Assembly: GCA_027924585.1 (NCBI GenBank)
Contig: BSBM01000252.1
Location: 6,448,001-6,512,000, forward strand
Direction of reading: 5' to 3'
Source of the DNA: Larix kaempferi
Lineage: Eukaryota > Streptophyta > Pinopsida > Pinales > Pinaceae
Length of the DNA: 64,000 nucleotides
In this document: in pieces, positions 45,902 through 57,225 of the stretch
Layout of the letters: every line of letters starts with the position of its first letter
Numbering within the stretch: the stretch's first letter is position 1
Notes under the pieces: model-generated
Database searches by the model: none
What the model saw: only the letters and a program-made list of their open reading frames with translations
Told to the model about the DNA's origin: nothing
Made by a program: the position numbers and the translations under genes

Positions 45902-46850
45902 TAGACGTTTCTTGTAATATACTCAGAAGAGTTACTTTCAGAAATGACTGTGCCTCTTAGAGGCCAGTCAACTCTAGGAACCAAGTGACCCTATGATATG
46001 GCTAGTACAAACCAGAGAGAGAGAGATGACTGGGCTATGGTAGGGTCAATCAAAGAAATTCAGTGACAGTAAAAAGGCTCAGTACAAAGACCAACCAGTA
46101 AGGTACAAGTCAAAAAACAAAGAATGGGTATACAGACTCATAACCCTTGGGACTAAGGGGGTGTACACTACCTCAAGTGTGGACAAACTACCACAGTTAT
46201 AACCACAAGACCAAAAACATAAAAGGAGGTACAAATCAATATATGCAATATCTCCTTGTAACTACCTCATGTATGCAATATCTCCTTGTAACTACCTCAT
46301 ATATGCAATAGCTCCTTGTAACTACCTCTTATAACTCAAATAGTACCACCAAAAGGTATGATAGCATGCAATCTTTTTAACTAAGGTCAAGAGGGTGGTA
46401 CGAAGTGGGTATAAAGACTCATAACAATTTGGAGAAAGTGGGTGTACCTCAAATGTGGAAAAACTACCATAGTACCCACAAGACCTAAAACATAAAAGGT
46501 GGTACAAATCACAAGATATCCCAATATCAGTAAAACACCCAAAAGGTAAAAGGCAAGGTACCAAAAAAATATTATTGATAAAATGAAAGGACCATAAGAC
46601 AATCGACCAAGGTCGGGTACAACCATTCATCTCTCTCTCTCAAATGTACCATTGTTCCATATAACTTGAAAGACCATCATCACAGTAAACGGAAAAGTCC
46701 ACACGGGTGATGTGATCACGTGGTCCTTTAGACTACTCCTACGGTCAAGCGTTAGTGGCTCCATGAAGGGGTGTTCAGTCCCTTCAGAAGACCATCTAAC
46801 TCAACCATCTCGAAGACCTAGGAGAAGAGGACATCACACATCATCAAATA
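45902..46850. other. Unassigned repetitive stretch
   Basis: No gene. A direct duplication pairs about 46085-46240 with 46395-46530 (shared ATAAAGACTCATAAC and CATAAAAGG(A/T)GGTACAAATC). A three-unit 30-bp repeat with GCAATATCTCCTTGTAACTACCTC is at 46240-46330. Origin unknown. Confidence 0.5.
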
Positions 46851-46854
46851 AGTA

Positions 46855-47660
46855 TTGGTAACTACCGTGTATGAACTCAAAAACCCTAAAGCAACCGAGC
46901 GTGTAGAAGGGGAGCTATGAAAAGACAAGGCTCGCAGGCCAAAAAAACAAGCTCAAAAAACTGTACTGGGACTGATGTCATAGTAAGTGAGCTGAAACAA
47001 AAGTGCCAATAATGCCAACAAGTAGCACTAAAAAGAAAAAGACCCTCTAAAAAGGTGAAAATGCAAGCAAACTTCGAAACTAGGAGCTGGAGACCTTAAC
47101 AAATCGTATCCTTCGCAAGGTGATGAAATTCAAAATCTAACAATACAAAGTGAGAGACCGAATTTGAAGGATATCCCTCTACCGAAAGGGATCCTGGGTA
47201 AAAGAGCCCTAGTAGAAAAGTCACTAAGCTACCTCGTTCATGACACGTCGGAAAAGGTTTTCGGCGCTTCTACCTTATCACCCTTGTATCACCAGTATGG
47301 TGGTCGGAGAATACAAGGAAGACAATGATCGATGTTTCCTTAGGGCTAAGTGGAGTGCGGCATTCCACATAGTCCATCCGGTTCTCGATCTCGCGGTGGT
47401 TTAACCCCTGAAACAACAAGAGGCCCCTCAACAAACTAGTCGATGACCGTGTCAACAAGTACAAGAGGATTTTAGCACCCTAGAGAATAACAACTATGTC
47501 TCGGATGATAATGAAAAGGGGGAATTATTTGGATGCCTATCCCCGGTGTCCTACCTAACTAACAAATTCTTTTTTATCCTCAAGCGAGGTTAAAGTGTGT
47601 TGAGTTAATGAGTTAAATTTTAATGGTTGTATTACCCAGTCGGGTGATGAAAGTGAAACT
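46855..47660 (-). other. Gypsy-F: leader remnant of a Tat-like element
   Basis: Matches the Gypsy-A leader at 34620-35420 in order and orientation (AAAAACCCTAA, CTTCGCAAGGTGATGAAATT, TTCATGACACGTC, TTATTTGGATGCCTATCCCC, GTCCTACCTAACTA). No LTR, primer site or gag of this copy is visible. Gypsy-G inserted about 540 bp to its right. Confidence 0.6.
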
Positions 47661-48198
47661 CGTGGTGTGATGACTGACTCAAACCATGCAAATGCATATG
47701 AATAAAATAAGACTTTCCTTTCAATGAATGCTAGCTAAGGTAAGGAGAGAGTTATTTCAAACTATAACTACTCTTTCAAATTAAATGAATCCAACAATAA
47801 CTTTCTTCTACTTCTAATGACTAAAATGCATGACAATTTTTAAACCTAATTAGCAAGCATAAGCATGACATTGTGATATTGTGAATAATCATGTATGCTA
47901 GGACACATTATTTCAATTTAAAACCCATGTAATGTAGGCATATTTTGATATGAATCTTGAGAGTTGAGATCTGGTAAGGCTTTAATGTTGAATAAAGTAG
48001 GAGATATAATATACAACGCAAAGAAAAATCACAAGATCTTTCAATTTTACAAGTGAAGGAACAATGATGAAAACCATTAAAGATGATGCACGATAATGAA
48101 TAAATAAATAAATAAGCATGACAACATGAGAGAGAGCGAGAGAAATGGGGTAGACTCGTATTCTATTAAGATGAACAATTAAAGTTAATGAGGTAAAT
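47661..48198. other. Unassigned AT-rich stretch
   Basis: No gene or repeat stands out apart from a short AATAAATAAATAAATAA run near 48100. It ends in TAAAT 48194-48198, the Gypsy-G target duplication. Confidence 0.4.
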
Positions 48199-49594
48199 TG
48201 TTGGCTGCTTTTTGGACAGACCCGGGTTTTAATGAAGCGCAGCAACAAACCCCTAGGCGCACTGGCCCTCTCGGCAACGAGCTGCGCGGCAGCTCGAGGT
48301 CTCACCCGAAGTGGCTATGGGGGGGCTAAGGAATCAGTTTTCCTTAACCTAGGTGACGCGGAGATTGCTCTTTCCTCCTTGACGACCTCTCTAAGGCGAC
48401 GGTCTGACCTTTCTTCAGGCTTAGGAGCGCAACAACTCTCAAGCTCCTGCTCAGCCAGTGAGCTGCGCGGTACGTTCCCTCCCGCGCTGGGACCAATTAG
48501 CCTCTGCGCGTATATTCTATGCGTAGTTTCTCTTGCACGCTCGTCGCAGCAACAGGTTCTCCTATCGCAACGGCGCTGTCGCCTTACCGATTCCTTCGAC
48601 CCTTAACGATTATAGTTCCCAAGGAAGCTTTACTGATCTACTCAACACAGTTGTAAAGATAATGCAATATTCTTGTATTTACTGTAACAGACTAAAACAA
48701 ACAGGTAATCACCCCAATCACAACATCACAACAATGAGAAGTATGAAATCCTCCTCCACGGGGAAAACCACGTCCACGGGAATATCTTATATTAACCAGA
48801 AAATGATAGACTTATACAATATGCTGCGCACACAGCTGCAGCCTTAGATCTTTCCAGGAAACTCCACGCACACAGCTGGGAGCCCTTCTCTCGATCTATT
48901 CTCTTCCTCTCCAGGGATTACAATAGTTCAGATGTCGCCTCGGACTGTCTGCAACTCAAGGATTAGCTTCACTGCTAACCCGCTTACTGACTAGTTAGCT
49001 ATCTGTCTAACCAGCTGACTCTCTATCTCACTAACTAACCAACATCTACCCATTACAATTATTCATATATATAGGTGGCCATGGCGGTCGCACCTTTACA
49101 CAACTGTGGGCCTTTCCCAGCAGTAATCCCCAAAAACCCTAACCACGCACAAGGCTAGGTGTACTGTAGGCGCCGCTTGCAGTCATGTCGCCGCTTCCTG
49201 CAGGCTCCATGAATTCCGGCGTAGCTTACGGGTATGGATGCCTCGTCCTTCGCCTTCAATGCTTTGGTTCGTTGCTCCTCCTTGATCCGAGCAACCATAA
49301 ATTCTGTACTTAGCCTTAAATGAGGGTAGCTGAGCCCTCTACTCCATTGCTTCATTGATTATGGTAGTTGTGCTTTCCACTCGGCTACCTTCATTCTCTT
49401 CTGACGTGCGCGCGAGCTCCGCGATTTCCGGTCCGTGATCTACGCTGAGCTTATCCATCTGGCACAGTACTGCGCACCGTCTTCTTCTGTCCCAAAATTG
49501 GTGCTTATTCAAAACTTAGCACTTTCTCTTCCATACTTGTGTTTTTTCCTCAAAATTCGCAGCTTTTACCCTAGCTGCGGCCTTGGCTCCAACA
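48199..49594 (-). repeat. Gypsy-G 3' LTR
   Basis: Same length as the partner at 59868-61263. The left boundary follows the duplication TAAAT and the right boundary meets the polypurine tract. It contains a plus-strand open frame of 124 codons that is shared only because the LTRs are near identical. Confidence 0.95.
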
Positions 49595-49603
49595 GGCCCC
49601 TAA
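49595..49603 (-). promoter_or_regulatory. Gypsy-G polypurine tract
   Basis: Minus strand reads TTAGGGGCC directly before the LTR start TGTTGGAGCC. It lies only a few bases after the ORF3 stop. Confidence 0.7.
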
Positions 49604-49606
49604 CAC

Positions 49607-52264
49607 TTACTTGTGGCTCGCCCTCGAGCCACTCGCACTAGCGCGTGGTCGCTTTACTTGCGCATCTGCTTTTGCTTGGGTCTCCGCGAATGCTTTCTTC
49701 CACTGCGCAATAGCGGAGTCCAATTCATCAACACATTCCACAGCAGTCTGCACCGTTTCTGCAGTGGCTTCTTCTTTAGTGATGGCATCAATCACCTCTT
49801 GAGATTCAGCAATCTCTTTGATTTTTGCCTCGACTCGACCCACGATATCAGCATACTCATCCATGAATGGCTGAATGCTGTTGGTGAGCTTCTCATCTTC
49901 AGTTCTGAGCTTGTGTAGTTGCTGTTGCATTCTGCGCACTTCGCCCATTTTCTTCATTTTTGGTAAGCCTGTTAAGGCCTTAGCTTCTTCAGTCAGAACA
50001 GTTAGGGACTATTCTGCGGCTTGCACTTGTTCCAAAAGACCAACTTTAAAAGGGATATTCTCAAGCTCCATCCAAGCTTCCATAGCTTGGTTCATCAGGT
50101 TCTCAGCTTCCTGTATTTTGTCTTTCATGTGTGTGGAAGCTCTGCTCAGTGCTTCAAATTGTACCTGCGCATCATCTGTAAACTGCGCGACAACACGAGC
50201 TTCTAGCTCGGCGATTTGGGTTCTATGGCCCTCAGCCATAGCAACTATTTCATGCTCCAGGGTTTTCACCCTTCCTCCAATAATTTGAACTTTCTCAACC
50301 AGAGGGAGGTCTGGTTGAATCTCACAAGTCGGCAACTCCTGGGAAATTTCATCCACTGCATTTCTGATGCCGATGTCCTGCGCCTCATAAAGTGCGAGTT
50401 TCTCGGAGATATTCCTATGGCTTGCCTTTAGCTCTATCTCCTGCGATTGTAGTCGCTGATTTTCCTGGAATGTAGAGAGCTCTCTAGCTCTCAACTCAAG
50501 AGAAACTTTCTCGTGCACTAGCTGTAGGGTCTCTATAGGAATTAGAGACAAATTTATTTCAACGGGCCCAACGGCGCTTACCTGTAGTGCAGCTAGAGGA
50601 TCCGGAAGTGTCATGCTTGTAGGCGAAATATGCACGACAGTATGCCTTTCTATGATTTCTTCAACTCGCTCAGTACTTGGAATTTCTTGTGGCGCCTGCG
50701 GAGTAGATGCTGGTGCATGGGTCTGCGCAATCCTTCCTGCGAGACCTTTTATTTCCACAAACTGCAGATCTAGAGCACTTCTGATGAGAGCGTGCGTGTT
50801 CCGCAGCTCGCGAAATTGCTCTTTCAGATACTGGTCGATCCCCGAGGGAATGGCCTCAGAGGGATGCGACACCTTTTGTTTCTTGGTCGCCGGCTCTGTC
50901 GAGCCTTCATCACTTCTCTGCTCAGGGGCTTCCTTGCCCTTATCTTTCTCATGCGCAGCGGCGGGTGGCATCGCGGATGCGATGTCGGCGGCGTCTCTCC
51001 ATTCGTCTGACCAAGACTTGATAGTTTCTTCGACATCTTCTGTGGTCATCCTGTAAAGACCTACGGCCCATTTCTCTTCAATGCCACAGGGACGGAGGTA
51101 AAGTTGATGTAAGTCGGCAGAAAAGGCCAACTTTCCTTCATATAGCGTCGCTGTCTCCTCACTCAGCCTTGGCATTTCCTGAATGGTATCTCTGAGGAGA
51201 TAGTAGTATTCACAAAATACAGCGCGGTTCATCTTGCGCTTCGCGGGATTAGGGGATTCCCAAAGGTTTACATAGCGAATTCCGGCAGGTTCTCCTGCGC
51301 GGCGTGGAAGGAACTGAGTGTTCGGGAGCTCCTTCCACCCGACGAGAGCACATAAAATTAAAAGCCAAGAAAAATGGAACGACTGACCGGGGTTATCTTG
51401 AACGTTCCGGCAGTCTTCCAAAAAAGAGTTGAGGAGGAAGAGGCACCAGTTGTACTGCTCTCCCTCCGCAGCTGCGATGGCAAGTTCCACGACAGCTCCA
51501 GTAACTTCCTTCGGTCTGCACTTCGTGAGAAGTCTGCCCGCGAGCAAACTTCCTGTAAATCTAAGTGCTTCATCTTCTACTATTGTGAGGTCATAAGCTC
51601 GACCTCCTCTTGTAAGGTTGTATTTCTGGACCAGCTTTGCAGCTAGTTTTCTATCCTTCTCCTTTCCCATGAAATGGATATTGGGATCCTTACCAACCTT
51701 AGACAGGCCAGTAATGCGATGAATCAAATCGACATTTAAATCGATTGGCCTACCGAGCCAAAGGTAACCTCCATGGGCGCAAGATAGCAGTGTTTTAACG
51801 ACTGCGTTCACTTCATTGCTACGCCCAAAATGCGGTAGCTTTAACAGGTTCAGGAGTCCAGGGTGCTCCAGATTTGCTGCAAATCACTTCGGGATGAATT
51901 CGTCGACCTTTCTGGTGGGATTATGCACTACCGTCAGATATCGGTCTAGCTGGAACTGAGGATATGTCTTGTAGTCTCCGAGTTTGAAATCAGAGAACTT
52001 GACTAGTGGAAGGTGTCCGAGCAGGGACCCTTCTATTCGCACGCCGACCGGTAATGGAGGTAACGGAAGTGGATACTTTGCGTTCTTCGGAATATGCACC
52101 TCTGGTGCATCGTCTGGTCACGGCGGAATATAATTCACCATAGTGGCCAGCGGCTCTGGAACGGGCTCTTCTGGCTGTGGCTGAGATGCTCGTGTGGTCG
52201 AAGATTGTCTGGGATCCTGATAACCAGGATGTACATAAGTCGAAGCCGTCACGGGAGTAGCCAT
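49607..52264 (-). pseudogene. Gypsy-G ORF3: large coiled-coil protein of unknown function
   Basis: One frame of about 886 codons from ATG 52264 (MATPVTASTYVHPG) to TAA 49607-49609, broken only by TGA 52118, TGA 51884 and TAG 50009. The N-terminal third contains WLGRPIDLNVDLIHRITGLS and a conserved-looking QYNWCLFLLNSFLEDC stretch followed by FSWLLILCALVGWKELP, which recalls plant transposon-associated domains near Athila/Tat extra ORFs. The middle has a KKQK basic cluster in an acidic/Pro-rich context (possible nuclear signal). The last half is heptad-rich coiled coil (ELRARELSTFQENQRLQSQE; EVRRMQQQLHKLRTEDEKL), ending in a basic KRPRASASGSRASHK tail. No signal peptide or convincing transmembrane helix is visible, so an envelope is unlikely. 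It lies in sense orientation between integrase and the 3' LTR. An upstream in-frame extension to 52537 is possible. Confidence 0.7.
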
Positions 52265-53083
52265 GCCGAAATCTAGGCCTCGACGCAGGAATTGACGCAC
52301 GACTTCTTCAGTCGAGAAGTTCTCCGTCGTGAACGGGTATAGGTAACAAGAACTTTGGCTAGAAACAACGGAACAGGGTGGGATATGAGCACTGACAACA
52401 AAGGAAGCACTCTGCACGACTCGGCTCTGAAAACAATGGCTTAGATTTTCAAACAAGACTATGCAGCTCGAGAAAAGTAACCCGAAATTATACAAGTGTG
52501 GAGTATTTATAGCAAAGGTGATAGTAAATGCGGGCAAGTGGGGTTACTAGCTATAAGCGGCTATGCATGAGTTGACAACCCTACGATCCCCCTCGCCTCT
52601 GCGGTGCATTTACTGTGATGGACGGGCTCTGACAGGCTTCCGGGAGAAGCTAAAACTTTCGAGCACATGGCTTAACTGCAAATCTTATGGAGATCAAGCT
52701 GAATCTGTCAGAGCGGCTATACTTAAATGGCGGGTTTATCTTTCATTTATTCAGACGCGGCTACATAACTGCTGTAATTCAAATTTTTCCGGTGGGTCAT
52801 TTCAACTTAGGAAACTGTGCCTATAGGGGTCCCCAACAAAACTTCTTCAAGCGGCAAATTATCATAGGGAACTTCGCAAGAGCGACAGTTCAATGATTCG
52901 GGAAAAACCTTGCAAGAGCGCAAATATGAGCACGCTCAATCCCAAACTTTTATAAACATGCGCGGATGCTTTAAAGAACTGCGCGGGAAGCCAGAGACTG
53001 AGTGTCTCGCGACTTCCGTGTAGACTGATGATGCGATGCCTCTTTCAACTACACTGGACATCTGCATTTCTCTGAGCATCTAT
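52265..53083. other. Spacer between integrase and ORF3 of Gypsy-G
   Basis: No independent gene. The ORF3 frame is open to 52537 but the ATG at 52264 has the better-looking N-terminus. A minus-strand TATTTATAG near 52503-52510 hints at an internal promoter or a decayed LTR-like signal for ORF3; this is only an inference. A splice acceptor for a subgenomic ORF3 mRNA could also lie here. Confidence 0.35.
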
Positions 53084-56000
53084 TTAAGTCGACAGGGCGG
53101 AGTGGCTGTCGTGGTAAAGCTTAAGCCGACTCCCGTTGATCATGGTAGGTAGCAATTCTCCATTCAGCTTTGCAAGCTGAACTACTCCTCCTTCAGTTAT
53201 CTTCGTCACTTGAAAAGGGCCTAACCAGTGTACACGAAGCTTGCCTGGAAACTTGATGAATTTACTATCATAGAGGAGTACCAAGTCTCCTTCTGCAAAG
53301 TGTTTATTCTTAATGTGCCTGTCATGCCAAGCTTTCTGTCTTGCCTTCTGTACCTGTTGATGGAATCCGGCTAAGAGTCTGTCTTCTTCTAAGGCAAGCA
53401 GTTGTGAGTATCTTGCGCTCATAGTATCAGGATCTGTCATTTCTGTAATTTGCGCAATTCTGAGACTGGGAATAATGTATTCCATAGGCATAACTGCTTC
53501 TTGTCCATACACCAAACTGAAAGGTGTGTGGCCTGTTAATTTCTTGCAGGTAGTTCTGTAAGCCCATAATACAGTTGTGACTCTAAGGTCCCAATCATCT
53601 CTTTGTTGATTACAGATCTTCGTCAGGGCATTCTCAAGAATTTTATTGAATGCCTCCACCGTACCATTAGCTTGGGGATGGTAGGGTGTACTCTTATGGT
53701 GACTAATTTGGAATTCTTCAGTAAGGGCTTCTATAGTCTAATTAAGGAAATGTGTACCCTGATCACTCATGAGAATCACTGGACATCCAAATCTAGTGAT
53801 AATATTCTCAAAAATGAACTGCGCGGCCGTGGCAGCGTCGCAGTTCTTCACTAGCTTAGCCTCAGCCCATCTGGTGAGGTATTCAGTAGCTGTGATGATG
53901 TATCTTGCGTCGGTTCTCTTTCCTGGTGGGTTGATAGGACCTACAAAATCAATGGCCCATTTATCAAAAGCACGTAGTGTTATCTGAGGTCTTAGCGGCA
54001 TTTCATCTCTTCTTGAAGGTTTTCCTGTTCGCTGGCACACATCGCAACATTTGCAGAATTCCTTAGTATCCTTATGCAATGTCAGCCACCAAAGACCTGC
54101 AGCTAAGATCTTCTGAGCAGTTGGCTTTCCTGCGAAATGGCCTCCTGCGGTGCCTGAGTGCGCTTCTGTTATGATAGAGTTCTTTTCATGCGGTAGAATA
54201 CATCTGCGCAAGACTTCATCAGGGCCCAACTTATAAAGCTGGCCTGCTATCAAAGTGAAGTCTGCGGCTTTGACGACAAGTTGTTTCTTCTGCTGGACTG
54301 TAAACTCAACTGGCGCTTGTCCAGTAGTAAGAAACTCAAGGATATCATAATAATATTCGTCTGCTGCTTGAATAGAGAACAACTGCACGTCAGGAAGATT
54401 GTCCTCCAGATTTGTAGGTTCCTCTCCTGACTCAATCCTAGATAAGTGGTCAGGTCCTGTATTCAATCTACCTGGCTTTACAATAACCTCAAAATCATAT
54501 TCTTGAAAGAGCAGTAGCCATCTGCAAATTCTTCCCCCTAACACTGGCTTATTGACCAAGTATTTCAAAGCAGAATGGTCAGTATACATTTTAAAATGTG
54601 CGCCCAGTAAGTACTGTCTGAACTTCTGTAGGGCGTATACCATAGCTAGTCCTTCTCTTTCTGTAGTAGTGTAGTTTTTCTCGGCTGTGGACAACTTTCG
54701 GCTAGAGTAAGCAATGGGGTGATCGATACCTCCTTCTCCTGGTTGTGTAAGTACGATCCCCAATGCTATAGAAGAAGCATCGACATGAACATGAAAGGGT
54801 TTATTCCAGTCTGGGAAAACTAGAATTGGCGCAGTGATCATCTTGTCTTTAAGTGTGTCCAAGCTCTGTTGGCATTCTTCTGTCCATTGGAATTTCGAAT
54901 CCTTTTTCAGCAGTCTTTCCATAGGTGCTGTGATCTTTGCATAACCTTTGATAAATTTTCGGTAGTATCCGGTATGTCCCAATGTAGTGCGCAATTGCTT
55001 GACTGAGTTGGGCGCCGGTAAATTAGCAATGATGGCAACCTTCGCAGGATCCATCAGGAGTCCTTGTCTGCATACAATATGACCCAACAAAATACCAAAA
55101 GGAGCACAAAAGATACATTTTTTCAAGTTAAGGGAAATATGATGCTGTCTACATTTTTCTAACATCATTCGCAGGTTCGCTATATGGTTTTTTAATAAGC
55201 CAAATACAGTCCAGTCATCAAAATAGACTTCTAAGAACTTATGGATGAATTCTTTAAAAACAGCAACAACGACTCTAGAGAAGATAGCAGGAGCGTTTTT
55301 AAGACCAAAGGGCATTACCGTGTACTGGAATGAGCCCCATTCAGTCGCAAAAGTAGTCTTATGGCGGTCGTCTAGATGAATTCTGATCTGATGGTATCCC
55401 GAAAATCCATCAGTGAAGGAGTAAGCCTCTTGTCCTCCAACATTATCAAGCACTTCATCTGTAAAGGGCGTAGGAAATGGATCATGCGCTGATGCGTCAT
55501 TGAGTTTGCGCAGGTCCACGCAAATTCTTATTTCACCTTTTGTCTTCTTCTCTTGCACAACCATAGGACTAATCCAATCGCTTTCTTCTACTGGCTCGAT
55601 AATACCTGCTGCGAGCATCTTGTCAATTTCTTCTTTGACTTTTTCTTTATAGCGCGGGTTCAACCTGTATGGGCGTTGCTTTACTGGCTTGGCATCTGGT
55701 TTCAGAGGTATGCGCATCACTCCTAAGTCTCCTAGGATGCCTTTCATTTCTGTGAACTTGGTAGGAAAGATATCCTGGTAGTCTCGTAATAAATCTGAAA
55801 TATGCCCAACAGTTTCATCATCCCAATAGTCTCCTATAGAAGCAAACTTGGGTTCGGCTTCTGTACCAATGTTAACCTTTTTAAGCTTGATGTGTTCTGT
55901 GATGGCAGGGATATCAAGTTGAGGACCTTCAACATTGCGCGTCCCTTCTGATTCTGGAATATTGATGTTGCGAGGATCATCCTCCTCTTCTCTAGTGGTG

Positions 56001-56599
56001 AAATTATAACATTCGAGGGCATGTTCTATCTGAACAGCCCAATCTGGCTGGGAATATTCTGGTAATAGAGATGGTTCAAATACCTTCTTTTTAATACACT
56101 TCAGAGCCTGATCAATACTCGGATGCTCTGACTCAAAGCTGAAGGTAAGTTGAAAACTTTCTATCAGAAGAGGCCAAGTAAGAGTGCCTCTGCGCAATTC
56201 TGTTTCAGTGTACCAGTTCCTTGGAACTGTGTCCAATGTGTGGATGAATAGGTGAACCCACTCATCGTCCGGAATATCTGACCATTGTTGAATGCATGCT
56301 TCGATGTGTGACCTGGGGTCACTCTGTCCCTCGTATTTGTGCGACATTTCTGCTGTAGTGTCCTGGAATCTGCGCAGTATCAATCTGCGACAGTCTTGCC
56401 ATGTGTGAATATTCTCTTTATGCGCACCCCACCATCTTGCAGGTGTAGCGCGTAGTGATACCTCTAATGCCTGTATGCGCTGCTGTTCTGGAAGCTGTTG
56501 TTCATATGCCTGTATGAATTCATTTACGTTAGTTAGACCATCAAAAATTGGAGTGTCAGTCAATTCTGTGCCAATCCATCGAATGGATTTAGTCATCAT
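53084..56599 (-). pseudogene. Gypsy-G ORF2: capsid-like domain, reverse transcriptase, RNase H, integrase
   Basis: Starts at ATG 56599, overlapping the protease stop in an ATGA, and runs about 1171 codons with a single TAG (53738-53740). Residues about 15-170 form a second gag/capsid-like domain ([42 protein letters not shown]). RT follows from about 300 ([35 protein letters not shown]) with catalytic YFDD at 459-462, then RNase H ([32 protein letters not shown]), the integrase HHCC domain ([10 protein letters not shown]...CDVC) and core [24 protein letters not shown]. The stop falls in the integrase core just after [10 protein letters not shown]. The last 191 codons are open. Products copy and integrate the element. 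Confidence 0.9.
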
Positions 56600-57225
56600 G
56601 GCGCAACGTCTTGTAGAAACCTCATGTAAGCGATTCTGCCAGTTTCCAATCCTACATCTGAGTCTGATGTGCACGAGCTATCGCATCGCCAGCTGATATG
56701 GCCATCTGCTGTGGGATTGACATAGTCACTCTGACTAGCAGTCATCTGATACAAACTTTCCATGTGGCGCGCTTCTTCTTCTACCCGAATGGGTTCTATA
56801 TACCTTGGTCCTTGAATAGGATCAAGAGGTGCAATAACCCTAATCTGGTCGTCCTCGAAGGTCATCTGTCTTTTCTTCAAATTGATGACAGCCAAATTAT
56901 CAAATGCCCAGTCTATACCTAAAAGTGCTGGGTAAGGTCTACTATCATCCAAGATTTTGATTACTTCAAAGTCTGCAGAACTTCTTACTCCCTCGATATG
57001 AATAGGTACATTGGGTAATCTGCCCAATGGAGAGACTCGTTGCTGGTTCGTGAGTCTTAGCTGGATGGGAGATCTTGTAAGTTGAGGACTTCCCATCTGT
57101 TCCCATGTCTGCATGGTGAGAACATTAACTTCTGAGCCCAAATCTAAAATGACTTCGTCCATCTCAAATGCTCCAATCTGCGCTGTGAGCCTCATCTCTT
57201 TTCCAGTTCTAATGTGACTCCCAAT
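56596..57225 (-). pseudogene. Gypsy-G aspartic protease (end of ORF1)
   Basis: In frame with gag but separated from it by TAG 57226-57228. Motifs: FEMDEVILDLGSEVNVLTM (active-site DLG as found in some plant gypsy proteases), PNVPIHIEGV, and PALLGIDWAFDN. It ends at TGA 56596-56598, which overlaps the ORF2 ATG. The TAG could be a readthrough site or a CAG-to-TAG mutation. It would cleave the polyproteins. Confidence 0.8.

Noticed and set aside
48232-48606. 124-codon plus-strand frame in the Gypsy-G LTR, repeated at 59901-60275
   Set aside because: It is antisense, present twice only because the LTRs are nearly identical, and has no recognisable domain.
49607-52264. ORF3 as an envelope gene
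   Set aside because: Position fits, but no signal peptide, transmembrane segment or glycoprotein pattern is visible; coiled coil dominates.
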